Assembly (NCBI GenBank): GCA_963756425.1
Contig: CAVWNW010000019.1
Span: forward strand, 462,339-526,338
Length of the DNA: 64,000 nucleotides
DNA from: DASQUK01 sp963756425
GTDB taxonomy: Bacteria > Actinomycetota > Acidimicrobiia > Acidimicrobiales > VFJN01
Direction of reading: 5' to 3'
The position numbers and the translations under genes were made by a program. Position 1 is the first letter of the stretch; each line of letters begins with the position of its first letter. The notes below the pieces were generated by a model. The model saw only the letters and a program-made list of their open reading frames with translations. It was not told the origin of the DNA and did not search any database. This document shows, piece by piece, positions 35,357 to 44,453 of the stretch.

Positions 35357-36358
35357 TCAGTGCCGGGCCGTGCGCTCCTCCTCGAGGCCGAAGTAGTGCC
35401 GGATCCACGCCGAGCGCCGGGGCAGGATCCGCAGCACCGGCAGGGAGAAGACGAACTGCGAGATGCTGCCGAGGCGCTCGTGGACCACGGCGTTCAGAGC
35501 GAGTGCGATGACGATCACCCGGCCGAGGATGAAGAACCATCCCAGCGTCACGATCGCCGCGCCGACGGCGCCGTAGAGCTCGGAGGCCCGCCCGATCTGG
35601 CCGGGTAGGTAGAACTGGCTGACCGCCTGCAGCCCGACGATCGTCGCAGCCACCAGCACCGCACCCGGCAGCAGCACACTGGGGTCGCGCGTCCCCCGCG
35701 GAAGCACGCTCGTGACCGCCGTCCACGCCACCGCGTACAGCGCAAACACGGCGAGGAAGGACACGCTCGTGATACCGATGCCGAACTCCTCCCTCACCCG
35801 GTTCGCGAGAACCGACAGCACCGTGACGCCGGCGACCAGGCCGACGAGCGCGCCGATCACGCGGACCGATGCCTTGTTGGTCATCGGGAGCCTCCAAGCC
35901 AGGGTGCTCGCCGCCACCATCACCTTGCTCAATGTGCGTCCCGTGGTCGCCATGCCGACCAGCCCGACGAACGTGGCGACCCAACGCGTGGTGCCAGCCT
36001 GCTCGAACGCCGTGCGGATCTGCTCCCGCAACGCTCCACTGATCCCGGCGGTGCGACTGGCGTCGTCTACTCCCACCCACTCGCTCACGAAGCCCGCTAG
36101 CCCGACCACGAACAGCAACAGGGGCACGAAGAACAGGAAGAGCCGGAAGGCGATCGCGGCCCCTACGACCGAGCCTGCGACCTCACGATCACGCTGGTAG
36201 GTGCGCAAGCCGACGCTGATCAGCGGATGGTTCTCGTGCTTGGCGAGCAGGGCCGACCACCGATCCTGTTCACGCGTCATCCGCTCCCTCGCCGCGGCGA
36301 AGAGCGCGCCGAACCGTCCCTCGCCGGCTGCCCCGTTGGTGTCCTTCGACGACGTCAC
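35357..36358 (-). CDS. YihY/BrkB family membrane protein
   Basis: 333 residues with about six membrane helices and a hydrophilic N-terminus. Family features are GAAIAFRLFLFFVPLLLFVV, LVGMATTGRTLSKVMVAAST and the late YGAVGAAIVTLGWFFILGRV. The biochemical role of YihY/UPF0761 is uncertain. GTG at 36358 lies four bases after the LysR stop, so it is probably co-transcribed with that regulator; GTG at 36376 would overlap it. A related but broken gene begins at 63285. Confidence 0.87.
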   Translation of the reverse strand: MTSSKDTNGAAGEGRFGALFAAARERMTREQDRWSALLAKHENHPLISVGLRTYQRDREVAGSVVGAAIAFRLFLFFVPLLLFVVGLAGFVSEWVGVDDASRTAGISGALREQIRTAFEQAGTTRWVATFVGLVGMATTGRTLSKVMVAASTLAWRLPMTNKASVRVIGALVGLVAGVTVLSVLANRVREEFGIGITSVSFLAVFALYAVAWTAVTSVLPRGTRDPSVLLPGAVLVAATIVGLQAVSQFYLPGQIGRASELYGAVGAAIVTLGWFFILGRVIVIALALNAVVHERLGSISQFVFSLPVLRILPRRSAWIRHYFGLEEERTARH

Positions 36359-36362
36359 CCCG

Positions 36363-37274
36363 TCATCCCGTACCACAGGTCTCGAGCGCGACCCGCACGA
36401 ACGCGGCGGTCACGGGTGACGGATCACCCGCCCTCCAGGCCACGCGGAACTCGTCGTACAGACCCACCGGACGTAGGGGGCGGACGACGACGTCGGGCCG
36501 GCTCCCGGCCCGCTCGGCCTGCCACGAGTTGAGCCAACCGATCCCGGTGCCGAGCGCCACCAGGTCGAGGATCCGTTCCACCTGCACGGCGGCGTGGGGG
36601 ACCCAGTGCGGTCGGGCGCCCATGTCCGTGCAGTAGGACTGGATCTCGTCGTGGGCGGTCGGCGCATCGGACCGCTCGACCACCAGCACGGGCTCGCCGT
36701 CGAGGTCCTGCGCACGGACGACGGTCGGCGGCTGCGCCAGCCGGTGGTCCGGCGGCACCGCGACGTGGTCGACCGGCACCCGGGCGAGCGGCACCGACGC
36801 CAACCGGCCCGGGTCGACCACCGGTCCCCGCACGATGCCGACGGCGATCCGGCCGGCACGGAGCCCGTCGAGGATCAGCAGCGAGGTCAGGCCGTCGGGC
36901 CGGACGACGGCGTCGGGGTGCTCGGCCCGGAAGGCCCGGATGGTCCGCATCATGCCGTCCTCGCTGCCGTGGCAGTACCCGACGGTCCGGGTCGCCGGGA
37001 CCGACGCGAGGTCCGCTGCGGCGGCATCGAAGCGGTCCATGGCGCGCAGGACGTCGCGCGCGCCGCCCAGGAGCTCCTCACCCGCCGGCGTCAGCACGAC
37101 CCTCCGGCTCGTGCGCTCGAACAGCGGCAGCCCGAGCTCGTCCTCGAGCTCGCGGATGCGTTGGGACAGCGGCGGTGCCGAGATGTGGAGCCGGTCGGCC
37201 GCCCGCCCGAAGTGCAGCTCCTCGGCCACCGCCACGAAGTAGCGCAGCCGGCGCAGGTCGACCCCCCTGGCCAT
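36363..37274 (-). CDS. LysR family transcriptional regulator
   Basis: 303 residues. The N-terminal winged helix-turn-helix is LRRLRYFVAVAEELHFGRAA through ISAPPLSQRIRELEDELG and LFERTSRRVVLTPAG. The effector domain runs from about residue 90 (RTVGYCHGSEDGMMRTIRAF). It is divergent from the LLM/hydrolase operon. A palindromic site with a T-N11-A core lies between them at 37292-37312, the usual arrangement for a LysR protein that controls the neighbouring operon and itself. The inducer is unknown. Confidence 0.94.
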   Translation of the reverse strand: MARGVDLRRLRYFVAVAEELHFGRAADRLHISAPPLSQRIRELEDELGLPLFERTSRRVVLTPAGEELLGGARDVLRAMDRFDAAAADLASVPATRTVGYCHGSEDGMMRTIRAFRAEHPDAVVRPDGLTSLLILDGLRAGRIAVGIVRGPVVDPGRLASVPLARVPVDHVAVPPDHRLAQPPTVVRAQDLDGEPVLVVERSDAPTAHDEIQSYCTDMGARPHWVPHAAVQVERILDLVALGTGIGWLNSWQAERAGSRPDVVVRPLRPVGLYDEFRVAWRAGDPSPVTAAFVRVALETCGTG

Positions 37275-37291
37275 TCCCGAACGTTATCGGT

Positions 37292-37312
37292 TGGGACATG
37301 ATCAGTGTCCCA
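37292..37312. promoter_or_regulatory. LysR-type operator
   Basis: Perfect seven-base arms TGGGACA (37292-37298) and TGTCCCA (37306-37312) flank TGATCAG. The site starts 18 bases upstream of the LysR start codon and lies 45 bases upstream of the LLM start. It fits the T-N11-A rule for LysR binding. The assignment to this LysR protein is inferred from position. Confidence 0.65.
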
Positions 37313-37356
37313 GACGGACGTGGACTTTGGCCCTCGACTCGGCGACCGTAGGACCC

Positions 37357-38564
37357 ATGAAGCTGCTCTGGTTCCACCTGATGCCGTACCCGGAGCTGCC
37401 CGAAGACTTCAACCGCAAGCACCGCAGCGTGTGGGTCGACGTGGACCCTGGCCTGTTCGAGCCCGAGGTCGTCGCCGCCGCCTACGAGCGCTACATCGAG
37501 CAGCTCGTGTACGCCGAGCAATGCGGTTTCGACGGGATCTGCGTGAACGAGCACCACGGGAACGGCTATGGCCTGATGCCCTCGCCGAACGTGATCGCAT
37601 CGATCCTGGCCACGCGCACCTCCCGGGCCGCCATCACGGTCCTTGGCAACTCCGTCGCGCTGTACGACCCGCCGGTCCGGGTGGCGGAGGAGATGGCGAT
37701 GGTCGACCTCCTGTCCCACGGCCGGCTCATCAGCGGCTTCCCCGTGGGCACGTCGATGGACACGGCCTACGCCTACAGCGTGAACCCCGGCATCCTCCGC
37801 CGGAAGTACCACGAGGGCGTGGACCTGGTGCTCAAGGCGTGGAGCGCGACCGAGCCGTTCGCCTTCAATGGGCGCTTCACAAAGATGCGCTACGTGAACG
37901 CGCTGCCCCGCCCCCTGCAGCGGCCACATCCCCCCATCTGGATCCCGGGCGGCGGCTCCGTCGAGACGTGGGACTACTGCTCCACCGCGACTACGTCTAC
38001 GCCGCCCTGTCGTACTACGGGCACCTGATGGCCAAGGAGACCGTGGGCGGCTACTGGCGCCGGGTCGAGGAGAACGGGAAGGACCCCAACCCCTATCGGC
38101 TGGCATTCCTCCAGTTCATCGGCGTCGGCGACACCGACGAGGAGGCCTACCGGCTGTACAAGGAGCCCGCCGAGTACTTCTTCAACCGCTCGCTGCACGT
38201 CTACCCCGGCTACGCCGAGCCGCCCGGCTACGTCACCGAGGCGTCCGCCCGGGCGCGCTACAAGTCCCAAGTGCGAGCGGTGGCCCGGGCCAAGCAGGCG
38301 AAGCACGACCTGACGTGGGACGAGATGGTCGAGAAGGGCTACGTCGTCATCGGTAGCCCCGACACCGTGCGGGAGACGCTGGAGCACGTGGCCCGGACCT
38401 TCAACTGCGGCCACATGCTCACGATGCTGCAGTTCGGCAACATGAGCGACGAGCTCACCCGCCACAACTCCAAGCTCTTCGGCGAGAAGGTCGCTCCGGG
38501 GCTCCGGGGCCTGTTCGCCGACGCCGAGGATCGCTGGTGGCCAGCGAACGCGGTGCCGGCATGA
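37357..38564 (+). CDS. LLM class flavin-dependent oxidoreductase (frameshifted)
   Basis: About 402 residues once one shift is bridged. The first part (MKLLWFHLMPYPELPEDF, VNEHHGNGYGLMPSPNVIAS, SHGRLISGFPVGTSMD) and the second part (RDYVYAALSYYGHLMAKETV, EKGYVVIGSPDTVRETLEHV, CGHMLTMLQFGNMSDELT) together make one luciferase-like monooxygenase. The break lies near 37,980, after SVETWDYC, and one inserted base would join the frames. AGGA precedes ATG 37357. It shares family and length with 39420-40571. It may be a sequencing error or a recent mutation. Confidence 0.85.
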
Positions 38565-38635
38565 GCGAGCGTCCGCAATGCAGCGAGCGAGGCCCGAGCG
38601 GCCCGCTGCGAAGCAGCAAGAGCGGGAAGCAATGA
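38561..38635 (+). repeat. Intergenic repeat-like element with ATGAGCGAG ends
   Basis: The nine bases ATGAGCGAG occur at 38561 and again at 38632, with an imperfect third copy between (GCAATGCAGCGAGCG). The stretch can fold (CCCGCT at 38602-38607 with AGCGGG at 38621-38626). It can also be read as a 24-codon peptide MSERPQCSERGPSGPLRSSK plus four residues, ending inside the next start codon as ATGA. It may be a dispersed actinobacterial mini-repeat placed at a start codon. Confidence 0.45.
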
Positions 38636-39360
38636 GCGAGCCCGCCCCACTCGTCTACCTGCCCGGGATCGCCGGCCACCCGGCCAACTCGCCGGCGCTC
38701 GACGCCCTGGGCGACGCCGGCTGGGACGTCGTCGTCCCCCGGATACCCGGTTTCGACGGCCGCTCCGGCTTCGAGCCGCCCGACGACTACCTGGGGTGGC
38801 TCACCATCGTGTGGGACGCGCTCGACGCCACCGGCGCGCTCCCCTGCCCGGTCGTGGGTGCCTCTGTCGGCGGGATGCTCGCCGCCGATCTGGCCGTGTT
38901 CAGGCCCGAGGCCGTGACGGCGGCCGCGCTGCTGGCACCGTTCGGGATCTTCGACGAGGCGGAGCCGGGGCTCGACATCTACGCGCTGCCCAGCGCGGAC
39001 CGGATGGGCCACCTGTTCGCCAAGGGCGTGCCCGACCCGTTCGTGGAGCGCTTCGCCGAGCTCGGCCCCGACGAGGGGCCCGTGGCCCGCTACCTGTCGG
39101 ACGTGGCCGCCGCCAGCCTGGTGTGGCCGCTCGGCGACCAGGGTCAGGTCCGGCGCATCCATCGCTTCGCCTGCCCGACGCTGGTGCTGTGGGGCGAGCT
39201 GGACGAGCTGCTCCCCGTCGCCGGGTCGGCGGCCTGGGCGGAGCACGGCCTACCCGTGGAGGTCGTCGCCGGCGCCGGCCACCTGCTCGAATGGGACGAG
39301 CCCGACGGCGTCGGCGGCCGGCTGGTCGAGTTCCTGGCCGATTCCCGCGGCGGCGGCTGA
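38632..39360 (+). CDS. Alpha/beta hydrolase
   Basis: 242 residues. The fold shows PLVYLPGIAGHPANSP, the nucleophile elbow VVGASVGGMLAADLA (Ser), the acid in WGELDELLPVAG and the His in VAGAGHLLEWDEP. No signal peptide is seen. ATG at 38632 has GGGAAG upstream. It lies between two LLM oxidoreductase genes, suggesting that it cleaves an ester, lactone or C-C bond in a product of those enzymes. Confidence 0.88.
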   Translation: MSEPAPLVYLPGIAGHPANSPALDALGDAGWDVVVPRIPGFDGRSGFEPPDDYLGWLTIVWDALDATGALPCPVVGASVGGMLAADLAVFRPEAVTAAALLAPFGIFDEAEPGLDIYALPSADRMGHLFAKGVPDPFVERFAELGPDEGPVARYLSDVAAASLVWPLGDQGQVRRIHRFACPTLVLWGELDELLPVAGSAAWAEHGLPVEVVAGAGHLLEWDEPDGVGGRLVEFLADSRGGG

Positions 39361-39419
39361 CGCGCTCGGGCTCGTCGTCGCACACCGAACGAAGCGATCA
39401 TCCGACCGAGGGGGGTCCG

Positions 39420-40571
39420 ATGGGTCTGGTCGATCAAGCGGAGTTCCACTTCTTCCACTTCTTCCCGTACACCGACCTGCCGCCCGATCACCGCGACCAT
39501 CCGTCCCTCTGGGTCGACTACCCGAACACCAACTACGACCCGGCGAAGGGGCACGAGCTCTACAACCGGTACCTGTCCGAGATGCTGCTCGCCGACAAGC
39601 TCGGCTACGACGGGCTGGTGCTGAACGAGCACCACAACACCCAGTACTCGATGAACCCCGCGCCCAACCTGACCGCGGCCGCGCTCATCCCCCAGACCAA
39701 GAGCTGGATCAGCGTTTTCGGCACCCCACCGAACCTCGGCTACCCCAACCGGCTCGCCGAGGAGTACGCCATGCTCGACGTCATGTCCGGTGGCAGGCTG
39801 CGCGTCGCCTTCCCGCTCGGCACCGGCATGGAGTACTGGGCCAACGCCGTCAACCCCGCGACCGCCCGCGCCCGGTTCCGCGAGTCGATCGACATCATCC
39901 TGCGCTGCTGGACGCAGGACGGCCCCCAGAGCTACGCCGGCGACTTCTACACGTACCGCTACCTGAACCCGTGGCCGAGACCGCTACAGCAGCCGTACCC
40001 CGAGTGCTACATCGTCGGCACCGGATCCCCCGAGACGATCGAGCTGGCGGCGGAGCTCGGGTTCGGATACTCGGTCGTGTTCATTCCCCGGACGGCGCAG
40101 CTCAAGGTGTTCGATCACTTCCGCGAGCGCCTGGCGGCCCACGGTCATGACCCCACCCCCGACAAGGTGGCGATCGGCGTGATGGCCTACGTCGCCGAGA
40201 CCGACGCGCGGGCCGAGGAGGAGTTCCTGCCCCACGTCATGTACTTCTTCGAGAATGCACTGCGCACGACCCCGCGGTACCTGAACCCACCGGGCTACGT
40301 GACGGTGCCCGAGTTCCGGAAGCGGATCCAGGCCGCCGACGTGCACGGGTCCGCCAACTGGGAGGAGCTGGTCGCCATCAACCGGATCATCGCAGGCACG
40401 CCCGAGAAGGTGGCCGACACGATTGCCGTCTGGATCGAGGAGTCGGGCAGCAGCCGCCTGAACCTCAACCTCACCCTCGGCGACATGCCGAACTGGAAGG
40501 TCGTGAAGAACACCACCCTGTTCGCTGAAGAGGTCATCCCGAGGCTCCGTTCGAAGAAGGAGGCGGCGTGA
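39420..40571 (+). CDS. LLM class flavin-dependent oxidoreductase
   Basis: 383 residues. Features are the N-terminal FHFFHFFPYTDLPPDH, LVLNEHHNTQYSMNPAPN, SGGRLRVAFPLGTGMEYW and the late INRIIAGTPEKVADTIAVWI. It belongs with bacterial luciferase-like monooxygenases of about 380-400 residues that take reduced flavin. ATG at 39420 has a G-rich ribosome site. The stop overlaps the next hydrolase start (GTGA). It is a close relative of the frameshifted gene at 37357, so the pair may form related or partner subunits. Confidence 0.9.
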   Translation: MGLVDQAEFHFFHFFPYTDLPPDHRDHPSLWVDYPNTNYDPAKGHELYNRYLSEMLLADKLGYDGLVLNEHHNTQYSMNPAPNLTAAALIPQTKSWISVFGTPPNLGYPNRLAEEYAMLDVMSGGRLRVAFPLGTGMEYWANAVNPATARARFRESIDIILRCWTQDGPQSYAGDFYTYRYLNPWPRPLQQPYPECYIVGTGSPETIELAAELGFGYSVVFIPRTAQLKVFDHFRERLAAHGHDPTPDKVAIGVMAYVAETDARAEEEFLPHVMYFFENALRTTPRYLNPPGYVTVPEFRKRIQAADVHGSANWEELVAINRIIAGTPEKVADTIAVWIEESGSSRLNLNLTLGDMPNWKVVKNTTLFAEEVIPRLRSKKEAA

Positions 40572-41365
40572 CCCCGGTGACGACCGTTCCGTTCGAGCGG
40601 CTCGACCTCGACGTCCACGGGACGCCCACGGCGGTCCTGGCGGCGGGCGACCCCGCGGCGCCACCCCTGGTGTTCCTACACGGCGCGGGCACCTGGCACG
40701 GCTGGGGATTCGCCGAGCGGTGGACCGAGCGGCATCGCGTGCTCATTCCCCATCATCCCGGCTACGGCGATTCGGGCGACCTGGAGGGACTGCAGGACGT
40801 GCACGATCTGGTCCTGCACTACGTCGAGCTGTTCGACCAGCTCGGACTGACTGCAGACGTAAACCTCGCCGGCCTCTCGCTGGGTGGTCTGATCGCGGCG
40901 CGGTTCGCGATCGAGCAGAAGCACCGCCTCCGCCGCTTGGTGCTGGTCGCACCCGCGGGCCTGCGCGGGCGCGGGGTCGCGTTCGAGGACGTGTTCCGCG
41001 TCCCTCCCGACGAGCTCATGGGCCGCCTCGTGCACCGCATGGACACGCTCGTGCCGTACCTGCCGGCCGATCCGAACGACGTGGACTTCACCGTCGACCG
41101 CTATCGCGAGATGCGGACCACGGCCATCATGCTGTGGGAGCACCCGTTCGACCGTGTGCTGCCGCGCTGGTTGGGCCGGGTCGACACCCCCGCGCTCGTG
41201 GTGTGGGGCGAGGAGGACCGGATCGTTCCGATCGAGCTCGCCCGCAGCTGGGTCGAGTTGCTGCCGCACGGCACCTTGGCCACGTTCCCCGACGCCGGGC
41301 ACCTGGTGCTGGACGAGTCGCCCGAGGCCAGCGCCGTGGTGGCGCGGTTCTGCGGCACCGACTGA
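40568..41365 (+). CDS. Alpha/beta hydrolase
   Basis: 265 residues. Motifs are PPLVFLHGAGTWHGWGF (oxyanion region), the nucleophile Ser in LAGLSLGGLIAARFA, the acid Asp in VWGEEDRIVPIE and the His in FPDAGHLVLDE. The GTG start overlaps the LLM stop as GTGA, so translation is coupled. It resembles meta-cleavage-type and esterase hydrolases. In this operon it probably acts on the oxidised product of the LLM enzymes. Confidence 0.9.
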   Translation: MTPVTTVPFERLDLDVHGTPTAVLAAGDPAAPPLVFLHGAGTWHGWGFAERWTERHRVLIPHHPGYGDSGDLEGLQDVHDLVLHYVELFDQLGLTADVNLAGLSLGGLIAARFAIEQKHRLRRLVLVAPAGLRGRGVAFEDVFRVPPDELMGRLVHRMDTLVPYLPADPNDVDFTVDRYREMRTTAIMLWEHPFDRVLPRWLGRVDTPALVVWGEEDRIVPIELARSWVELLPHGTLATFPDAGHLVLDESPEASAVVARFCGTD

Positions 41366-41398
41366 TCCCCTCCCGCGACGAACCGGAGCGTGCCACAG

Positions 41399-42019
41399 AT
41401 GTACGACGGGCTGTTGATGGACATCGGCGGGGTGATCCTCGACCCCTGGCGGGCGCTCGACGCCTACGCCACGGCCACCGGTGTGCCCGTGCCGGGCCGA
41501 GGCCCGATCGACCCCGAGGGCGATCCCCTGTGGCAGGAGAAGGTCTCTGGCGCACTGACGCTGAACGGCTACTGGGACAGCGTGGCGCGGAGGACCGGCC
41601 ACGACAGCTGGCGGACGATGTTCCGGACGATCACCGAGCTCGTGCCCGACGAGCTCTTCGACTCCGAAGCGCTGTCCCTCATGCGCGACGCTCGGGGGGC
41701 GGGTCGTCGCGTCGGGGTCCTCTCGAACGACGCCTACGCGATCCAGAGCCGCTCGTTCTTCGACACTCGTCCCGCGTTCAAGGAGCTGGACGCCTTCGTC
41801 GACGCGTCCGACATCGGCGTCGGCAAGCCCGAGCCGGAGGCCTACCTCATCGCCGCCGACGCGCTGGGACTCGCCGCCGAGAGGATCGTGTTCCTCGACG
41901 ACGCCGAGGACAACGTCGAAGGTGCCCGCGCCGTGGGCATGATCGGGGTCCACGTGGACGCCGGCTCCGCGGCCACGGCCTTCGACAAGGCCCGGGGGCT
42001 GCTCGGCCTGGGTTCCTGA
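41399..42019 (+). CDS. HAD family hydrolase
   Basis: 206 residues of the haloacid dehalogenase superfamily. Motif I is LLMDIGGVILD, where the second Asp of DxD is Gly, as in YihX-like members. Motif II is VGVLSNDAY, motif III the Lys in VGKPEPEAYL, and motif IV VFLDDAEDNVEGA. ATG at 41399 has GGAG ten bases upstream; GTG at 41390 is less likely. It is the last gene of the LLM/hydrolase operon and may remove a phosphate or halide. The replaced Asp makes phosphatase activity less certain. Confidence 0.87.
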   Translation: MYDGLLMDIGGVILDPWRALDAYATATGVPVPGRGPIDPEGDPLWQEKVSGALTLNGYWDSVARRTGHDSWRTMFRTITELVPDELFDSEALSLMRDARGAGRRVGVLSNDAYAIQSRSFFDTRPAFKELDAFVDASDIGVGKPEPEAYLIAADALGLAAERIVFLDDAEDNVEGARAVGMIGVHVDAGSAATAFDKARGLLGLGS

Positions 42020-42038
42020 CTAGGGATTCGCGCGTGCC

Positions 42039-42860
42039 TCAATCTGGGCGGACGGCGTAACCGCCGTCGGCGATCGCCTGGGTCAGCCTGCGGGCACCGG
42101 CCTTCAGGATGCGCACGTGGCGGGCCTCGTGGTCGCCCACCACGCGGGGGGTGGGGCCGACCATCGAGATCGCCGCCACCACCGGCCCCCTGGCCGACTC
42201 GCGCACCGGCACCGCCACGGACGACATCCCCAGCTCGGTCTCGTCGACGCTGCGCGCGTAGCCGCGCTCCCGGATCCGCGCGAGCTCGGCGACCAGGAGC
42301 TCGGGCACGACGATCGTGTAGCCGGTGCTCGGCCGTAGGCCGGCACGCAGCCGGGCGTCCGCCAGGGCGGGGTTGAATGCCGCCAGCACCTTGCCGGCGC
42401 TGGACCGGTGCAGCGGCGAGCGGCGCGAGTTGGTCGAGTAGCGCAGCGCCCGCTGTCCCTCGACCCGCTCGACGTAGACGACGTCGACCCCCGCCGCCAC
42501 GCCGACCTGCACCGTCTCCTCCAGTGTGTTCCGCAGCTCGACCAGCAGTGGCAGCGCCTGCTGACCCACGGCGGTGCGCTCCGTCGCCAGGTGCCCGTAC
42601 TCGACCAGGCGGAGCCCGAGCCGGTAGCCGCGATCCGGGATCCGGTCGACGAGGCCGCGCCGCGCCAGCACTGCGCAGGTGCGATGGGCCGTGCTCTTCG
42701 CGACGCCGACCCGCCGCGCGAGCTCGCTCAGGCTCAGCTCGTCAGCGTCCGCGAGCGCATCGACGATGTCCAGGGCGATGCCGACCGACTGCAGCGCCGG
42801 CGGCGCCGCGGCCTTGGCGGCCTCCCGGTCGCCGGGCTCGTCGCCCCGAAGCGCGCTCAC
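42039..42860 (-). CDS. IclR family transcriptional regulator
   Basis: 273 residues. The N-terminal helix-turn-helix includes LSLSELARRVGVAKSTAHRT and the wing RGLVDRIPDRGYRLG. The effector domain has VYVERVEGQRALRYSTNSRR, HRSSAGKVLAAFNPAL and RGYARSVDETELGMSSVAVP. IclR proteins sense aromatic or small acids. It is convergent with the HAD gene and lies downstream of the SDR/IMPase/CoxL-like operon on the same strand, either of which it may control. Confidence 0.93.
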   Translation of the reverse strand: MSALRGDEPGDREAAKAAAPPALQSVGIALDIVDALADADELSLSELARRVGVAKSTAHRTCAVLARRGLVDRIPDRGYRLGLRLVEYGHLATERTAVGQQALPLLVELRNTLEETVQVGVAAGVDVVYVERVEGQRALRYSTNSRRSPLHRSSAGKVLAAFNPALADARLRAGLRPSTGYTIVVPELLVAELARIRERGYARSVDETELGMSSVAVPVRESARGPVVAAISMVGPTPRVVGDHEARHVRILKAGARRLTQAIADGGYAVRPD

Positions 42861-42937
42861 CCCGCCAGTGAATCACCGTCGCGGCGGCGATGGCGGCCGC
42901 GACGCATCCGAGCGCGAACTACACCCCCTGACCGGGA

Positions 42938-43612
42938 CTAGTTCGGGATCCGGCCGCCGTTGACCAGGAGCGTCTGCCCGGAGACGAAGGCCGAATCGTC
43001 CGAGAGCAGGTAGCAGAACGTGCCCAGCAGGTCGTCGGGACGCATGACCCGGCCCAGCGGTGTGCGGCTGGGGTCGTAGCTGCCGAGCACCTCCGATCCC
43101 GGCGTGGGCGTGAAGCCGGGTGCCACGCAGTTGACGCGGATGCCGTGCTGGCCGAGCTCGTTGGCCAGGGCGCGGGTCATGGCGACGACGGCGCCCTTCG
43201 AGGCCACGTAGTGCACGAAGCCGTGGGAACCGGTGACGGCGGTCTCCGACGCGACGTTCACGATGCTCCCGCCCCGATCGCCCATCGCCGCCGCGGCGGC
43301 CCGGGCGCACAGGAACGACCCCCGCACGTTCACCGCGAACATGCGGTCCCATTCGTCCAGCTCGATCTCGTGGTACGCCTTGCGACCGACCAGCAGCGCG
43401 GCGCAGTTCACGAGGCCGTCGGCGTGGCCGACCTCGGCGAACGTGGCCGACACCTGGCCGGGGTCGCTCACGTCGCAGGTGATGTCGGCGCCGGCCGTGA
43501 CGTCGAGGGTCACGGGCTCGGCGCCCCGCACGCGGAGCTCGTCGGCGAGCGCCGCTCCGATCCCGCGTGCCGCGCCGGTGACGACGATGCGCTTGCCCGT
43601 GAGCCCGTTCAC
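42938..43612 (-). CDS. SDR family oxidoreductase
   Basis: 224 residues, classical SDR. The cofactor motif is VVTGAARGIGAALADEL, the NNAG is altered to LVNCAALL, the catalytic Ser lies in IVNVASETAV, and Tyr/Lys in YVASKGAV. The end is SGQTLLVNGGRIPN. The GTG start overlaps the phosphatase stop as GTGA, making translational coupling likely. Substrate unknown; it acts with the inositol-monophosphatase-like and CoxL-like genes upstream if the operon is functional as one unit. Confidence 0.9.
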   Translation of the reverse strand: MNGLTGKRIVVTGAARGIGAALADELRVRGAEPVTLDVTAGADITCDVSDPGQVSATFAEVGHADGLVNCAALLVGRKAYHEIELDEWDRMFAVNVRGSFLCARAAAAAMGDRGGSIVNVASETAVTGSHGFVHYVASKGAVVAMTRALANELGQHGIRVNCVAPGFTPTPGSEVLGSYDPSRTPLGRVMRPDDLLGTFCYLLSDDSAFVSGQTLLVNGGRIPN

Positions 43613-44433
43613 GCCGGCGTGGCCTCCGCCGCTCGGACGATGCCCGTCAGCGCCGCGTGGATGCCACCGTTGCTCGCGAGCACGTTGGCCAGGCCGGGGC
43701 CGAGGTTGAGCGGCCCACCGTCGAGGTCCTCGATGCGGCCGCCGGCCTCGGTGATCAGCAGCGCCCCGGCACCCACGTCCCACGCGAACGTGGCATCCCG
43801 TTCCAGGAACGCGTCGATGCGCCCGGCGGCCACGTAGGCGAGGCACAGGGCCGGTGACCCTACGCAGCGCACCCCGCGGCACTCCCGGCTCAGCGCCACG
43901 ATGCGCCGCCCGAAGGCGGCGATCGCGTCGGGATCGTCGGACTGGATGCCGGTGCAGACGAGAGCCCTCGCGGGCGAGTCCACGGCCGACACGGCCAGGC
44001 GCTCGTCGCCGAGCCATGCTCCCCCGCCCCGGGCCGCGGTGAACAGCTCCTCGCGGAACGGATCGACGATGGCACCCGCCGCCAGGCCCTCGGCGTCGCG
44101 CACGGCCACGGACGTGCACGCGAACGGCACCCCGTGGGCGTAGTTCGACGTGCCGTCCAGCGGGTCGACGAGCCACGTGACGCCTGGCTCGTCCGCCGCT
44201 GCCCCGCCGCCGCCGGCCTGATCCTCCTCGGCCAGGACGGCGTGGCCCGGGAAGCGCTCGCGGATGACCTCGAGGATGGCCGCCTGTGCGGTGACGTCCG
44301 CCCACGTCACGATCGAGGCGCGCTCGCTCTTGAGCTCCACCTGCCTGGGGCGCTGCAGGCCCTCGATGAGGACGGCGCCACCCGCCCGCGCCGCGGCCAC
44401 GGCGACCTCCAACAGCTCCGACACCGTGGTCAC
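43609..44433 (-). CDS. Inositol monophosphatase family protein
   Basis: 274 residues. The metal-binding box is VTWLVDPLDGTSNYAHGVP, preceded by LAEEDQAG. The second metal motif is FAWDVGAGALLITEAGG. The family removes phosphate from inositol-1-phosphate, PAP or sugar phosphates with Mg. GTG at 44433 follows the CoxL-like stop by 20 bases with a G-rich ribosome site. Placement between a molybdenum-hydroxylase subunit and an SDR is unusual and gives no clear substrate. Confidence 0.9.
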   Translation of the reverse strand: MTTVSELLEVAVAAARAGGAVLIEGLQRPRQVELKSERASIVTWADVTAQAAILEVIRERFPGHAVLAEEDQAGGGGAAADEPGVTWLVDPLDGTSNYAHGVPFACTSVAVRDAEGLAAGAIVDPFREELFTAARGGGAWLGDERLAVSAVDSPARALVCTGIQSDDPDAIAAFGRRIVALSRECRGVRCVGSPALCLAYVAAGRIDAFLERDATFAWDVGAGALLITEAGGRIEDLDGGPLNLGPGLANVLASNGGIHAALTGIVRAAEATPA

Positions 44434-44453
44434 CGTCGACCCCCCGGCGCCGA

